NCBI RefSeq assembly: GCF_000738675.1
Contig: NZ_JPUX01000001.1
Coordinates: forward strand, 1,736,001-1,800,000
Direction of reading: 5' to 3'
Origin: Serratia nematodiphila DZ0503SBS1
GTDB lineage: Bacteria > Pseudomonadota > Gammaproteobacteria > Enterobacterales > Enterobacteriaceae
Length of the DNA: 64,000 bases
Shown here in pieces: positions 27,396-37,971 of the stretch. The notes under the pieces are model-generated. The model worked only from the letters and a program-made list of their open reading frames with translations. It was not told where the DNA came from and did not search any database. Both the position numbers and the translations under genes were made by a program. Positions within the stretch are counted from its first letter, which is position 1. Each line of letters begins with the position of its first letter.

Positions 27396-27415
27396 GGGCG
27401 CGGCAAGCCGCGCCC
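27396..27415. terminator. Convergent hairpin between hpt and can
   Basis: GGGCGCGGC / GCCGCGCCC with an AA loop sits between two convergent genes; no T-run on either side. Confidence 0.65.
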
Positions 27416-27424
27416 GCGGCGGGG

Positions 27425-28081
27425 TTATACGCCTTTATCCTGCTTCAGTTTGGCTATCGCTTTGCGGTAGCCCATCTCCAGGCTCTCGCGGCTGGTCGCC
27501 AGCACTTCCATATCGCGCAGGCGGCCGTCCTGAATGCCGTACACCCAACCGTGGATCATCACCTTCTGGCCGCGCTTCCAGGCGGACTGCATGATGGTGG
27601 AGTGGCCCAGGTTGTACACCTGTTCAATGACGTTGATCTCGCACAGCATGTCGAAACGCTGTTCCGGCGGCAGCTCGCCCAGCAGCGAGCTGTGCTTGTA
27701 CCACAGATCGCGAATGTGCAGCAGCCAGTTGTCGATCAAACCCAGCTCCGGGTTTTCCACCGCCGCCTGCACGCCGCCGCAGCCCAGGTGGCCGCAGATG
27801 ATGATGTGTTCGACTTCCAGCACATCTACCGCATACTGCACCACCGACAGGCAGTTAAGATCGGTGTGGATTACGAGGTTCGCCACGTTGCGATGGACGA
27901 ACAGTTCACCCGGCTCGAGGCCGGTCAGGCGTTCTGCGGGAACGCGGCTGTCAGAGCAACCAATCCATAAGAAGCGGGGCTTTTGCGCCTGGGCTAAACG
28001 TTCAAAAAAATCCGGGTCTTCCTGACTGATATTGGCCGACCAGGCCTGGTTGTTGGCGATAAGCTCTTCGATTTCTTTCAT
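27425..28081 (-). CDS. can: Beta-class carbonic anhydrase
   Basis: Zinc enzyme that interconverts CO2 and bicarbonate and is needed for growth at ambient CO2. The 218-residue protein has the zinc ligands Cys42 and Asp44 (GCSDSR), His98 and Cys101 (CGHLGCGG), as in E. coli Can. Convergent with hpt and divergent from yadG, the same arrangement as in E. coli. Confidence 0.96.
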   Translation of the reverse strand: MKEIEELIANNQAWSANISQEDPDFFERLAQAQKPRFLWIGCSDSRVPAERLTGLEPGELFVHRNVANLVIHTDLNCLSVVQYAVDVLEVEHIIICGHLGCGGVQAAVENPELGLIDNWLLHIRDLWYKHSSLLGELPPEQRFDMLCEINVIEQVYNLGHSTIMQSAWKRGQKVMIHGWVYGIQDGRLRDMEVLATSRESLEMGYRKAIAKLKQDKGV

Positions 28082-28291
28082 GGAGGTGATTGACCCGTAA
28101 CGGACAGATTGCGTTGGGGTAATATAGGGTAAGCGTCACAATTTGGAAATCGGAACAGTGGTGCAGCCTCATTTAGCGCACGGATTCGACGCAGTGAAAA
28201 CGTCGCCGATGCTAGGATTATCGTTAGTGTTTCAAGCCTGGCAAACAGGGGAGTGGCGGCATACTCATCGTTATAAGGTACTATTTTACAT

Positions 28292-29215
28292 ATGAATTAT
28301 GCACTGGAATTAGCGCAGCTGACCAAGACTTACGCCGGTGGCGTCAAGGCGCTGCGCGGCATTGACCTGAGCGTCGAAGCGGGGGATTTTTATGCCCTGC
28401 TGGGGCCAAACGGCGCCGGAAAGTCCACCACCATCGGCATCATCAGCTCGCTGGTGAACAAAACGGCCGGCAGCGTACGGGTATTCGGTTACGACATCGA
28501 TAAAGACATCGTCAACGCCAAGCGCCAGCTCGGCCTGGTGCCGCAGGAGTTCAACTTCAATCCGTTTGAGACCGTGTTGCAGATCGTGGTGAACCAGGCG
28601 GGTTACTACGGCGTCACGCGGCGTGAAGCGATGGCGCGCGCCGAAAAATACCTCAATCAGCTGGATCTGTGGGGCAAGCGCAACGAGCGCGCCCGCATGC
28701 TGTCCGGCGGCATGAAGCGCCGCCTGATGATCGCCCGCGCGCTGATGCATCAGCCGAAGCTGCTGATCCTCGATGAGCCGACCGCCGGGGTGGATATTGA
28801 GCTGCGTCGCTCGATGTGGGGCTTCCTGAAAGATCTGAACGCCCAGGGTACCACCATTATCCTCACCACCCATTATCTGGAAGAGGCGGAAATGCTGTGC
28901 CGCAACATCGGCATCATCCAGAACGGGGAACTGGTGGAAAACACCTCGATGAAGGGGCTGCTGGCCAAGCTGAAGTCGGAAACCTTCATCCTCGATCTGG
29001 CGGCGAAGAGCCCGCTGCCGAAGCTGGACGGTTACCGCAGCCGCCTGACGGATACCTCGACGCTGGAAGTGGAGGTGATGCGCGAGCAAGGGCTGAACGG
29101 CCTGTTCGCCCAGCTGAGCGCGCAGGGCGTGCAGGTGCTGAGCATGCGCAATAAGGCGAACCGCCTGGAAGAGCTGTTTGTCACCCTGGTTAACGGCAAT
29201 GGAGAGAAAGCATGA
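28292..29215 (+). CDS. yadG: ABC exporter ATP-binding subunit YadG
   Basis: ATPase of a two-gene ABC-2 exporter, 307 residues. Walker A is GPNGAGKST, the signature is MLSGGMKRRL and Walker B is LLILDEPTAG; a C-terminal extension follows after about residue 220. The stop overlaps the yadH start by ATGA. The exported substrate is unknown. Confidence 0.93.
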   Translation: MNYALELAQLTKTYAGGVKALRGIDLSVEAGDFYALLGPNGAGKSTTIGIISSLVNKTAGSVRVFGYDIDKDIVNAKRQLGLVPQEFNFNPFETVLQIVVNQAGYYGVTRREAMARAEKYLNQLDLWGKRNERARMLSGGMKRRLMIARALMHQPKLLILDEPTAGVDIELRRSMWGFLKDLNAQGTTIILTTHYLEEAEMLCRNIGIIQNGELVENTSMKGLLAKLKSETFILDLAAKSPLPKLDGYRSRLTDTSTLEVEVMREQGLNGLFAQLSAQGVQVLSMRNKANRLEELFVTLVNGNGEKA

Positions 29216-29982
29216 CGCGTTTGTATTGGGTGGCCTTACAGAGCATCTGGGCCAAAGAGGTAAACCGGTTCGCGCGCATCTGGATCCAGACCCTGGTGCC
29301 GCCGGTGATCACCATGACGCTGTACTTCATCATCTTCGGTAACCTGATCGGCTCGCGCATCGGCGATATGCACGGCTTCAGCTACATGCAGTTCATCGTG
29401 CCCGGCCTCATCATGATGGCGGTCATCACCAACTCCTATGCCAACGTCGCCTCGTCGTTCTTCAGCGCCAAGTTTCAGCGCAACATTGAGGAACTGCTGG
29501 TGGCGCCGGTGCCGACCCACGTGGTGATCGCCGGCTATGTCGGCGGCGGCGTGGCGCGCGGCATCTGCGTCGGTGTGCTGGTGACCATCATCTCACTGTT
29601 CTTCGTGCCGCTGCAGGTGCACGCCTGGTGGGTGATTGCGCTGACGCTGCTGCTGACGGCGATCCTGTTCTCGCTGGCGGGGCTGATCAATGCGGTGTTC
29701 GCCACTACTTTCGACGACATCAGCCTGATCCCGACCTTCGTGCTGACGCCGCTGACTTACCTGGGCGGGGTGTTCTACTCGCTGTCGCTGCTGCCGCCAT
29801 TCTGGCAGGCGGTGTCCAAGCTGAACCCCATCGTTTATATGATCAGCGGCTTCCGCTACGGTTTCCTCGGCATCAACGATGTGCCGCTGGCGTTCACCAT
29901 GGCGGTGTTGGTGGCGTTTATCGCGGTGTTTTACCTGCTGTCCTGGTACCTGATCGAGCGTGGCCGCGGCCTGCGCAGCTGA
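29212..29982 (+). CDS. yadH: ABC-2 type permease YadH
   Basis: Inner-membrane partner of YadG: 256 residues with about six hydrophobic segments and the ABC-2 signature region PTFVLTPLTYLGGVFYSL. Two copies with two YadG would form the exporter. Translationally coupled to yadG and followed by a clear terminator. Confidence 0.93.
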   Translation: MTRLYWVALQSIWAKEVNRFARIWIQTLVPPVITMTLYFIIFGNLIGSRIGDMHGFSYMQFIVPGLIMMAVITNSYANVASSFFSAKFQRNIEELLVAPVPTHVVIAGYVGGGVARGICVGVLVTIISLFFVPLQVHAWWVIALTLLLTAILFSLAGLINAVFATTFDDISLIPTFVLTPLTYLGGVFYSLSLLPPFWQAVSKLNPIVYMISGFRYGFLGINDVPLAFTMAVLVAFIAVFYLLSWYLIERGRGLRS

Positions 29983-29990
29983 TCGTATCG

Positions 29991-30020
29991 CGCCCTCGCT
30001 TTCCCGGCGGGGGCGTTTTT
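29991..30020 (+). terminator. Terminator after yadH
   Basis: CGCCCTCGC / GCGGGGGCG stem (one G-T pair), 7-base loop, then five T residues. Confidence 0.88.
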
Positions 30021-30159
30021 CTTGATTTGGCGCAGGCGGCGCGTAAATCAATAGAATTGCTCAAATAACCGCTAGTTCCCCGCTGTTCAAATCGTGCTAT
30101 GCTGGCGCTCCACATTTCCTCCACTTTTGTCATTACGCACTCGTAAGCAGAACATCATC

Positions 30160-31440
30160 ATGCGGTCTCAATACATGTTAACGGCTGGGTTGCTCGGCAT
30201 TCTGATGTCGTTGGTTTCCCCTGTGAGCCTGGCTAGTCTGCTGTCGGAAGACAGCGCGGTTAAATCTGAATACATGGAAGCGCAGCGCGATAGCGAAGTC
30301 TATGCGTTGGTGGGCGAGCATGTGATCCCGGTAGGGGAAGTGAAGCGCGGGCAACTGCTCCAAGTCTTCCCGGCGGATGCGGAATACTACGAATTCAAAT
30401 TCGGGCACGGTACCGGCTTTATCGATAAAGACGACGTGCGTGAATTGAAGAAGTCGCGCAAGGTGCAAGACGATCTGGGCGAGCTGAACAAACCGCTGAC
30501 CAACCAGAATCTGATCACGCAAAAAACGATCGACGTATACACCGCAGCGGACAAGGACAGCGAGGTATTGGGCACGCTGGAAGGCAACCTGCGCTATCCG
30601 ATCATCGGCAAGCTGAAGGATCGCCTGAACAACACCTGGTACGAGGTCAACATCGGCGAGCGGCTGGGGTTCATTAATGAGTTGGACTGCGAGATCGATA
30701 ACGGCATACCGGTGCTGACTTACCACCACCTGCTGAAAAACGAAGAGAACAAACGCTTCCGCCACACCTCGACCACCACTTCAGACGTGGCGTTCAGCAA
30801 CCAGATGACCTACCTGAAGCAGGCGGGCTACGACACCATTTCGCTGTACCAGCTGGAAGCCTACCTGAAAAATCAGATCAACCTGCCGGGCAAGGCGGTC
30901 GTGCTGACCTTCGACGACGGGCTGAAATCGGTGTATCGCTACGCTTACCCGGTGCTGAAGGATTACGGTTTCCGCGCCACGGCGTTCATCATCTCTTCGC
31001 GCATCAAACGCCACCCGCAGAAATGGAACCCGGACTCGCTGCAGTTTATGAGCGTCTCGGAGCTCAAGCAGATTCAGGACGTGTTCGACGTGCAGTCGCA
31101 TACCCATTTCCTGCACCGCACCGACGGTAATCGCCAGCCGATTTTGCTGAGCCGTTCGCTGCACAATATCGAGTTTGATTTTGAGCGCTCACGCCGCGCG
31201 CTGTCGCAGTTCAATCCGCACGTGCTGTATCTGTCTTACCCGTTCGGCGGCTATAACCAACGGGCGATTCAGGCGGCGCAGGACGCCGGTTTCCATTTGG
31301 CGGTGACCACGGTGCAGGGCAAGGTAAAGCCGGGGGATAACCCCTATACGCTAAAGCGGCTGTATATTCTGCGCACCGACTCGATCCAGACCATGGCGGA
31401 TCGGATAGCCAACAAGCCGGGCACGGTGGTGGTGCAATAA
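30160..31440 (+). CDS. yadE: Polysaccharide deacetylase family protein YadE
   Basis: A 426-residue exported protein with an N-terminal signal peptide ([21 protein letters not shown]), SH3-like stretches around 40-190 and a NodB deacetylase domain in the C-terminal half. The metal and catalytic motifs are [14 protein letters not shown] and LSYPFGG. It probably removes acetyl or acyl groups from a cell-surface glycan; the substrate is not established. Between yadH and panD as in E. coli, and convergent with panD. The start is the ATG giving MRSQYML; the upstream extension crosses promoter sequence. Confidence 0.88.
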   Translation: MRSQYMLTAGLLGILMSLVSPVSLASLLSEDSAVKSEYMEAQRDSEVYALVGEHVIPVGEVKRGQLLQVFPADAEYYEFKFGHGTGFIDKDDVRELKKSRKVQDDLGELNKPLTNQNLITQKTIDVYTAADKDSEVLGTLEGNLRYPIIGKLKDRLNNTWYEVNIGERLGFINELDCEIDNGIPVLTYHHLLKNEENKRFRHTSTTTSDVAFSNQMTYLKQAGYDTISLYQLEAYLKNQINLPGKAVVLTFDDGLKSVYRYAYPVLKDYGFRATAFIISSRIKRHPQKWNPDSLQFMSVSELKQIQDVFDVQSHTHFLHRTDGNRQPILLSRSLHNIEFDFERSRRALSQFNPHVLYLSYPFGGYNQRAIQAAQDAGFHLAVTTVQGKVKPGDNPYTLKRLYILRTDSIQTMADRIANKPGTVVVQ

Positions 31441-31446
31441 GGAAGA

Positions 31447-31470
31447 ACGGGCGCGCAAGGTGCCCGTTTT
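31447..31470. terminator. Convergent terminator between yadE and panD
   Basis: AACGGGC / GCCCGTT around a 8-base loop, followed by TTATT on the plus strand. Confidence 0.8.
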
Positions 31471-31474
31471 ATTG

Positions 31475-31855
31475 TCAGGCGACCTGAACCGGCACGGCTT
31501 TCGCCTTGCGCTGCAGGTTGTTGTCACCTTCGAAATAGGCGACTTTCGGGTGGTGTTGGCGGGCGTCGGCGTCGGTCATTTGCACATAGGAGCAGATGAT
31601 CAGTTTGTCGCCTACGCAGGCGCAGCGCGCGGCGGCGCCGTTGACCGAAATGATGCGCGAACCGCGCTCGGCGGCGATGGCGTAGGTGGAGAAGCGCTGG
31701 CCGTTATCCACGTTGTAAATATCGATCGCTTCATATTCCAGAATGCCGGCGGCCTCCAGGAAATCCTGGTCGATGGCGCAGGAGCCTTCATAGTGCAAGT
31801 CAGCCTGAGTGACTTTGACGCGATGCAGCTTGCCTTGCAGCATAGTACGTATCAT
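31475..31855 (-). CDS. panD: Aspartate 1-decarboxylase proenzyme
   Basis: Makes beta-alanine for pantothenate. The 126-residue proenzyme self-cleaves between Gly24 and Ser25 (HYEGSCAID) to form the pyruvoyl cofactor. The ATG beginning MIRTMLQGK is the family start; the longer open frame is ignored. It is followed upstream by panC but separated by 145 bases, so it may have its own promoter. Confidence 0.97.
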   Translation of the reverse strand: MIRTMLQGKLHRVKVTQADLHYEGSCAIDQDFLEAAGILEYEAIDIYNVDNGQRFSTYAIAAERGSRIISVNGAAARCACVGDKLIICSYVQMTDADARQHHPKVAYFEGDNNLQRKAKAVPVQVA

Positions 31856-32000
31856 AGCTTTACCTAACTGAATATCGGCCTTCACAGGCGCTGGGGTTGA
31901 ACATCTCTCCTGCATCCCTGCAATCTCTATCGTCACCGATTGCTCCGCCATTGTCTACCAATGGTCAGGTCTTCTGGGTGACGATAGTATAAAAAACGGC

Positions 32001-32855
32001 TTACAGCGTCAGGTCGACCTGCTGGTTGTCGATAAGACGCGCCTTGCCCAGCCAGGCGGCCATCAGCACCACCGCTCGCTGGCTGTCCACCGTCAGCGGC
32101 TGCAGGCTGTCGGCGTCGCGAATAAACAGCTCATCCGGCGTAAAGCCGGCGGCGCGCAGCTGCTCGGCGGTCTGCTCCAGCAGCGCTTCGATCTGGCGCT
32201 CGCCATTGGCCAGCTGTTGCGCCAGCGCGTTCATGATCTTGCTCAGCTGCGGCGCTACCTTGCGCTCTTCGGCGGTCAGGTAGCCGTTGCGCGAGCTGAG
32301 GGCCAGGCCGTCTTTGGCGCGCACGGTCGGCACGCCGACGATATCGATGTCGTAACCCATGTCCACCACCATTTTGCGGATCAACGCCAGCTGTTGGTAA
32401 TCCTTCTCGCCAAAACAGGCCAAATCAGGCTGCACCAGGTTGAACAGCTTGCTGACGATGGTGGAAACGCCGCGGAAGTGGCCCGGCCGGCTGGCGCCTT
32501 CCAGGATGGTGGAGATGCCCGGCACGTCGACGTAGGTCTGCTGCTCCAGGCCCTGCGGATAAACCGCGGCCGGGGCCGGCGCGAACACCAGATCGACGCC
32601 GCGGCGGGTCAGCTTTTCGCTGTCTTCCTGCAGCGTGCGCGGGTAGCGCGCCAGATCGTCCGGGCGATCGAACTGCATCGGGTTAACGAAGATGCTCACC
32701 ACCACCACGTCGGCGCGGGCGCGCGCTTCATCGACCAGCGTCATGTGGCCGTCGTGCAGGTTGCCCATGGTCGGCACCAGCGCGATGCGTTTGCCTTCCT
32801 GGCGCCAGCGGCGGATCTGCTGACGCAGCATCGGCAGGGTTTCGATAATAATCAT
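32001..32855 (-). CDS. panC: Pantothenate synthetase
   Basis: ATP-dependent condensation of pantoate and beta-alanine. The 284-residue protein has the HxGH-type motif in [14 protein letters not shown] and the FGEKDYQQL and ALSSRN motifs. It lies 23 bases after panB, in a panBC operon; CAGGAGT precedes the ATG. Confidence 0.97.
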   Translation of the reverse strand: MIIIETLPMLRQQIRRWRQEGKRIALVPTMGNLHDGHMTLVDEARARADVVVVSIFVNPMQFDRPDDLARYPRTLQEDSEKLTRRGVDLVFAPAPAAVYPQGLEQQTYVDVPGISTILEGASRPGHFRGVSTIVSKLFNLVQPDLACFGEKDYQQLALIRKMVVDMGYDIDIVGVPTVRAKDGLALSSRNGYLTAEERKVAPQLSKIMNALAQQLANGERQIEALLEQTAEQLRAAGFTPDELFIRDADSLQPLTVDSQRAVVLMAAWLGKARLIDNQQVDLTL

Positions 32856-32878
32856 TGAGTGACTCCTGGAACCATCGC

Positions 32879-33673
32879 TTAGTTAAAAGAGTGTTCAGCC
32901 GCCGGGTAGAGGCCTTGCTCCACTTCCTGAATGTAATGCTGCACCGCCGTGCGGATATCGCCACTCTGCGCCAGGAAGTTCTTGGCGAACTTGGGCGTGT
33001 GGCCGCCGGTGATGCCGAAGGCGTCGTGCATCACCAGGATCTGGCCGTCGGTGCCGTTGCCGGCGCCGATGCCGATGACCGGAATGGACAGCGCTTCGGT
33101 GATCTGGCGCGCCAGCTCGGTCGGCACGCATTCCAGCACCAGCAGCTGAATGCCGGCCAGTTCCAGATTCTGCGCGTCCTGCAGCAGCTGTTTGGCGGCC
33201 AGTTCGTCGCGCCCTTGCACCTTATAACCGCCGAACACGTTGACCGACTGCGGCGTCAGGCCCAGGTGGCCGCATACCGGCACCGCGCGTTCGGCGAGCA
33301 TTTTCACCGTGTCGCACAACCAGCTGCCGCCTTCCAGTTTCACCATGTTGGCGCCGGCGCGCATCAGCTCGGCGGCGTTGGCGAAGGTCTGTTCCGGGGT
33401 GGCGTAACTCATGAACGGCAGATCGGCCAACAGCAGGCAGGCCGGCGCGCCGCGGCGCACGGCGCGCGTGTGATAGGCCACGTCGGCGACGGTGACCGGC
33501 AGCGTGGAGTCGTGGCCCTGCAGCGTCATGCCCAGCGAATCGCCCACCAACAGGACTTTGATGCCTTGCTCTTCAAACAGTTTGGCAAAGCTGGCATCGT
33601 AGGCGGTAAGGGTAGCAAACTTGCGTTGCTCCTGTTTCCACTGGCGCAAGTGGGTCACGGTGGTGGGTTTCAT
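32879..33673 (-). CDS. panB: 3-methyl-2-oxobutanoate hydroxymethyltransferase
   Basis: First committed step of pantothenate synthesis, using methylenetetrahydrofolate. The 264 residues equal E. coli Pan[16 protein letters not shown] and [11 protein letters not shown] are family signatures with the Mg-binding acids. The start is the ATG giving MKPTTVTHL, after AGGAGACG. Its promoter abuts that of the divergent qseBC operon. Confidence 0.97.
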   Translation of the reverse strand: MKPTTVTHLRQWKQEQRKFATLTAYDASFAKLFEEQGIKVLLVGDSLGMTLQGHDSTLPVTVADVAYHTRAVRRGAPACLLLADLPFMSYATPEQTFANAAELMRAGANMVKLEGGSWLCDTVKMLAERAVPVCGHLGLTPQSVNVFGGYKVQGRDELAAKQLLQDAQNLELAGIQLLVLECVPTELARQITEALSIPVIGIGAGNGTDGQILVMHDAFGITGGHTPKFAKNFLAQSGDIRTAVQHYIQEVEQGLYPAAEHSFN

Positions 33674-33780
33674 CACAACGTCTCCTGAAACGGGCCGTGC
33701 GGCGTACGCAGGCCCAGGCTGCAAAAAAGTGCAGTCATTCTACTGTAACCCGATCGGGGTGGGTAGCGCGGATCGCCATG

Positions 33781-33797
33781 CTTAAGCGGTTCTTAAG
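33781..33797 (+). promoter_or_regulatory. PmrA/QseB-type box upstream of qseB
   Basis: CTTAAG-CGGTT-CTTAAG is a perfect direct repeat with 5-base spacer, fitting the PmrA-box pattern YTTAAK-N5-YTTAAK. It lies 43 bases before qseB, so it suggests autoregulation by QseB and possible cross-control by PmrA (BasR). Confidence 0.75.
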
Positions 33798-33839
33798 AAC
33801 CTTGTGGTGCAATGGCGCCAAGACTCAAAAGGGATACTC

Positions 33840-34502
33840 ATGCGAATTCTGTTGATCGAAGATGACAAACTGATCGGGGACGGCATCAAGGCCGGGCTGA
33901 CCAAACTCGGCTTCAATCTGGACTGGTTCACCGACGGCGCCGTCGGCAAAAATGCGCTGGACAGCGCGCCGTACGACGCGGTGATCCTCGATCTCAGCCT
34001 GCCGGGCCTCGATGGTCTGGATCTGCTGCGCCAGTGGCGCCAGGCCGGGCAGGACGTGCCGGTGCTGATCCTCACCGCCCGCGATGCGCTGGAGCAGCGG
34101 GTCAGCGGGCTGCAAAGCGGCGCCGACGATTATCTGTGCAAGCCGTTCGCGCTGGCCGAAGTGGCGGCGCGCCTGCAGGCGCTGATCCGGCGTCGCCACG
34201 GCCAACTGATGCCGCAGCTGACGCACGGCAACGTAGTGTTCGACAGCGCCACCCGCAGCGTGAGCTGCAACGGCGAACCGGTGACGCTGACGCCGCGCGA
34301 ATTGGCGGTGCTGGAGCTGTTTTTGCACAACAAAGGGCGGGTGCTGGCGCGGCCGTTGATTCAGGAGAAACTGTACAACTGGGACGACGAGGTGAGCAGT
34401 AACGCGGTGGAGGTGCATATTCACCACCTGCGGCGCAAGCTGGGCAACGGCTTCATCCGTACCATCCACGGCGTGGGTTACACGCTGGGGGATGCGCCGT
34501 GA
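33840..34502 (+). CDS. qseB: Response regulator QseB
   Basis: OmpR/PhoB-type regulator, 220 residues. The receiver domain (1-115) has the phosphoacceptor Asp51 in VILDLSLPG and the conserved Lys in LCKPFA; the winged helix (125-220) ends [14 protein letters not shown]. Sequence is closest to QseB (opening [16 protein letters not shown]). The start overlaps no other gene; its stop overlaps qseC by GTGA. In E. coli qseBC lies elsewhere, so its place between panB and folK is a difference in gene order. Confidence 0.92.
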   Translation: MRILLIEDDKLIGDGIKAGLTKLGFNLDWFTDGAVGKNALDSAPYDAVILDLSLPGLDGLDLLRQWRQAGQDVPVLILTARDALEQRVSGLQSGADDYLCKPFALAEVAARLQALIRRRHGQLMPQLTHGNVVFDSATRSVSCNGEPVTLTPRELAVLELFLHNKGRVLARPLIQEKLYNWDDEVSSNAVEVHIHHLRRKLGNGFIRTIHGVGYTLGDAP

Positions 34503-35857
34503 AGCATCTCAGCCTGCGGCTGCGCCTGATCCTGATCTTCAGCCTGCTGGCGCTGCTGACCTGGAGCACCGCCAGCGTGGTGGCCTGGGTGATGTCGCGC
34601 AACACCATCAACGAAGTGTTCGACACCCAACAGATGCTGTTCGCCAAACGGCTGGCGACCGCCAACCTCGGCGATCTGTTGGCCGATGAAAGCGCGCGCA
34701 GCCTGCCGAAAACCAAGAAGCTGGTGCATCACGGCAAGCGCGGCGAGCAGGACGACGACGCGCTGGCGTTCGCCATCTTCGATCGCCAGGGCAAGATGCT
34801 GCTCAACGACGGCGAGAACGGTGCCGACTTCCTGTTTGACGGGGAGCGTGAGGGTTTTACCGACGGCGAGCGCAAAGGCGATGACGACAGCTGGCGCCTG
34901 GTGTGGCTGACCAGCCCGGACGGGCGCTACCGCATCGTGGTCGGCCAGGAGTGGGATTACCGGCGCGATATGGCGCTGGGCATGGTGACCGGCCAACTGG
35001 TGCCCTGGCTGGCGACGCTGCCGGTGCTGATGCTGCTGATCGCGCTGATGGTCGGGCGCGAGCTGCGGCCGTTGCGCACGGTAGCCGCCGGTTTGCGCCG
35101 GCGCGCGCCCGATGATGCGACGCCGCTGGACGCGCGCCAGGTGCCGACCGAGGTGCGCCCGCTGGTGGATGCGCTCAATGCGCTGTTTGCCCGCATCAAC
35201 GCTTTGCTGGTGCGGGAGCGACGCTTCACCTCCGATGCCGCACACGAGTTGCGCAGCCCGCTGGCGGCGCTGCGGGTGCAGACCGAAGTGGTGCAGCTGG
35301 CGGGGGACGATGCGCCGATGCGCGAGCACGCGCTGGACAATCTGACGCTCGGCATCGATCGCGCCACCCGGCTGGTGGATCAGCTGCTCACGCTGTCGCG
35401 GCTGGATTCGCTGTCGGATCTGGCCGAACTGGCGCCGATCGACTGGAACAATCTGGTGACGATGACCCTGGCGGAACAGGACCGGCAGGCGCATGCGGCG
35501 GGCGTGACGCTTCGCTATGAACAGCAGGGAACGCCGCCGCCGCGTCAGGGAGAAACCTTGCTGCTGTCGTTGCTGTTGCGCAATCTGCTGGACAACGCGG
35601 TGCGCTATACCCCGCAGGGCGGCGTCGTCACCGTGACGTTGAGCGAACGTTCGCTGACGGTGGAGGACGACGGTCCGGGGGTCACCACGGAGCATCTGGC
35701 GCGGCTCGGAGAGCGCTTCTATCGCCCGCCGGGGCAGGAACAAACCGGCAGCGGGCTGGGGCTCTCGATCGTACAGCGTATTGCCGGCTTGCATGGTTTA
35801 CAGATCAGTTTCGCCAATCGCCCGGCGGGGGGATTTGTCGCGCGGTTGGCGCTGTAG
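34499..35857 (+). CDS. qseC: Sensor histidine kinase QseC
   Basis: Inner-membrane kinase partner of QseB, 452 residues. Two membrane helices (about 9-31 and 158-180) flank a periplasmic sensor region rich in acidic residues. The phosphorylated His is in [10 protein letters not shown], followed by the N box [13 protein letters not shown], and the ATP lid [10 protein letters not shown]. coli QseC responds to autoinducer-3 and catecholamines, a claim debated for some species. The start is a GTG overlapping the qseB stop. Confidence 0.92.
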   Translation: MKHLSLRLRLILIFSLLALLTWSTASVVAWVMSRNTINEVFDTQQMLFAKRLATANLGDLLADESARSLPKTKKLVHHGKRGEQDDDALAFAIFDRQGKMLLNDGENGADFLFDGEREGFTDGERKGDDDSWRLVWLTSPDGRYRIVVGQEWDYRRDMALGMVTGQLVPWLATLPVLMLLIALMVGRELRPLRTVAAGLRRRAPDDATPLDARQVPTEVRPLVDALNALFARINALLVRERRFTSDAAHELRSPLAALRVQTEVVQLAGDDAPMREHALDNLTLGIDRATRLVDQLLTLSRLDSLSDLAELAPIDWNNLVTMTLAEQDRQAHAAGVTLRYEQQGTPPPRQGETLLLSLLLRNLLDNAVRYTPQGGVVTVTLSERSLTVEDDGPGVTTEHLARLGERFYRPPGQEQTGSGLGLSIVQRIAGLHGLQISFANRPAGGFVARLAL

Positions 35858-35862
35858 GCGGG

Positions 35863-36363
35863 TCAGGATTGCGGTTTTGGCGAGTGCCACAGCGCCATGC
35901 CGTTTTCCGGCACGCGCTTGAGGCAGCTGGCGAGCGGTTCGCCATCGGGGAAAATCAGATCGGGGGCGATTTCCTCCAGCGGGTAGAGCATGAATTCGCG
36001 CTCTTTCAGGCCGTAATGCGGCACCGTCAGGCGATCGGTATGGATCACCTTGTCGCCGTACAGCATGATGTCCAGATCGAGCGTGCGCGGCCCCCAGCGT
36101 TCATCCTTGCGCACGCGCCCCTGATTGCGTTCTATCGCCTGGGTATGGTCGAGCAGCTGTTCGGGCGGCAACAGGGTATCCAGCGCCACCACCGCATTGA
36201 GAAAGTCCGGCTGGTTTTGCGGCCCCAGCGGCTTGGTACGGTAAAACGAAGAACAGGTGACCAGCCGGGTGCGCGGGAGGTGCTCCAGCGCCTCCAGCGC
36301 GGCGTTAACCTGTTGCAGCGGCTGCGCCAGGTTGCTGCCCAGCGCGATATAAACGCGGATCAT
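35863..36363 (-). CDS. folK: 6-hydroxymethyl-7,8-dihydropterin pyrophosphokinase
   Basis: Folate biosynthesis: transfers pyrophosphate from ATP to hydroxymethyl-dihydropterin. The 166-residue protein has the signatures IALGSNL and RWGPRTLDLDIML with the Mg-binding aspartates. Its ATG overlaps the pcnB stop by one base, so translation is coupled. It converges on qseC with only 5 bases between stops. Confidence 0.95.
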   Translation of the reverse strand: MIRVYIALGSNLAQPLQQVNAALEALEHLPRTRLVTCSSFYRTKPLGPQNQPDFLNAVVALDTLLPPEQLLDHTQAIERNQGRVRKDERWGPRTLDLDIMLYGDKVIHTDRLTVPHYGLKEREFMLYPLEEIAPDLIFPDGEPLASCLKRVPENGMALWHSPKPQS

Positions 36364-37910
36364 TATGCCCCTTCTTTACGCGGTGCCCGGCGGCGAGGGC
36401 GGCGTTGGCGCGCGCGGCGCGGCGCCGGATCGTCACCCAGGGTGCTCAGCATGGCTTTCTGCCGCGCCGGCGTGGCGTCCTGGAACTCGCCCCACCACTC
36501 GGCCAGACGCAACATTTCCTGATTGTCTTCCACTTCCGCACGCAGCGCCAGCAAATCATAGGCGGCGCGGAATTTCGGATGCTCCATCAGTTTGTGCGCG
36601 CGTTTGCCCTGGCGGCGGGACAGGCGCAGCTGCAGCTGCCAGATATCGCGCACCAGCGTGGTGATGCGTTTCGGGATGGCCAGCGAGCGGCACTGCTCGT
36701 CGAGCACGTCGTTCATCGCCAGCGCGAAGGCGTCGTAGTAGGCCAGGCCGCTTTCCTGCGCCAGCTTCTGCGCGTGCTCCAGCAGCGGGTACCACAGCAT
36801 GGCGGCGAACAGGAACGCCGGGTTGACGCGCATGTCGTTCTGCAGACGATGATCGGTGTTCTTCAGCACCTGCACCAGAATGCGCTCCATCGGCGTATCG
36901 TGGTTCGGCGTGAAGTTACGGGCGATCAGCGGGAACAGCGGTTGGAACAGCTGGTATTCGCACAGCTTCAGGTAGGTCTGGAAACCGTAACCCGCCTGCA
37001 GCAGCTTGAGGGATTCTTCGAACAGGCGCGCCGGCGGGATCTCATGCAGCAGCGAGGCCAGGCGCGGGATCGGCTCGGCGGTCTCTTCGCTGATGCGCAT
37101 GTCCAGCTTGGCGGCGAAGCGCACCGCGCGCAGCATGCGCACCGGATCTTCGCGGTAGCGGGTTTCCGGATCGCCGATCAGGCGGATCACGCCTTGCTTC
37201 AGATCGTTCAGGCCGCCGACGTAATCGCGCAGGGTGAAATCCGCCACGCCGTAGTACAGGCTGTTGATGGTGAAATCACGGCGCTGGGCGTCTTCCTCGA
37301 TCGAACCGAAGATATTGTCGCGCAGCAGCATGCCGTTTTGCGCCTGCTGGGAGGAATTCTTGTCGGATTCCTGATTCTGTTCGTGGTGACCGCGGAAGGT
37401 GGCCACTTCGATGATCTCCGGCCCGAACATCACGTGCGCCAAGCGGAAACGGCGGCCGACCAGGCGGCAGTTGCGGAACAGCTTGCGCACTTGCTCCGGC
37501 GTGGCGTTGGTGGTGATGTCGAAGTCTTTCGGCTTTTTGCCGAGCAACAGATCGCGCACCCCGCCGCCGACCAGATAAGCCTCGTAGCCGGACTTGTTCA
37601 GGCGATAAAGCACTTTCAGCGCATTTTCGCTGATGTCTTTGCGCGAAATCGAGTGCTGTTCGCGCGGGATCACGGTCATCGAGTCGTTGCTCTCGGCGAT
37701 AGGAAAAGGCGGACGCTTGCGCGGCGTTGAGCGGCGGGCAGGGGCGTTGCTGCCGTTATCGGCGGCGCGCGGCTGCGGCGCAGGGCGGCTTGGCGCCGCG
37801 GCACGCTCTTCGCGGACTACGTTTTTATCGCCGGCCGCCGCGTCGTCGCGGGGCAGCTTGTCATCGCGGGTCAGTACCTTACGACAGAAGTTGGCTACTC
37901 GGGTAAAAAT
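36363..37910 (-). CDS. pcnB: Poly(A) polymerase I, AUU start
   Basis: Adds poly(A) tails to RNA, promoting decay. The nucleotidyltransferase core has the catalytic [12 protein letters not shown] and [10 protein letters not shown]; the C-terminus is Arg-rich. An ATG-initiated frame gives only 438 residues (starting MTVIPREQH), but the frame is open further and encodes 77 more residues whose opening [12 protein letters not shown] matches the true E. coli N-terminus. The codon there is ATT (complement of 37908-37910), preceded by GAGGTG. E. coli pcnB is one of two genes known to start with AUU. Total 515 residues. The 45 residues after that opening are Ala/Arg/Pro-rich and longer than in E. coli. 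Confidence 0.9.
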   Translation of the reverse strand: MFTRVANFCRKVLTRDDKLPRDDAAAGDKNVVREERAAAPSRPAPQPRAADNGSNAPARRSTPRKRPPFPIAESNDSMTVIPREQHSISRKDISENALKVLYRLNKSGYEAYLVGGGVRDLLLGKKPKDFDITTNATPEQVRKLFRNCRLVGRRFRLAHVMFGPEIIEVATFRGHHEQNQESDKNSSQQAQNGMLLRDNIFGSIEEDAQRRDFTINSLYYGVADFTLRDYVGGLNDLKQGVIRLIGDPETRYREDPVRMLRAVRFAAKLDMRISEETAEPIPRLASLLHEIPPARLFEESLKLLQAGYGFQTYLKLCEYQLFQPLFPLIARNFTPNHDTPMERILVQVLKNTDHRLQNDMRVNPAFLFAAMLWYPLLEHAQKLAQESGLAYYDAFALAMNDVLDEQCRSLAIPKRITTLVRDIWQLQLRLSRRQGKRAHKLMEHPKFRAAYDLLALRAEVEDNQEMLRLAEWWGEFQDATPARQKAMLSTLGDDPAPRRARQRRPRRRAPRKEGA

Positions 37911-37971
37911 GGTACACCTCGATAGTGACTGATAAAAATGGAGCTAACAAAAAATAGCGGCTAATCATAGC

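Noticed and set aside
37677..37679. ATG as the pcnB start
   Set aside because: It would remove the conserved N-terminal [12 protein letters not shown] segment, which is in frame upstream with the known AUU start.
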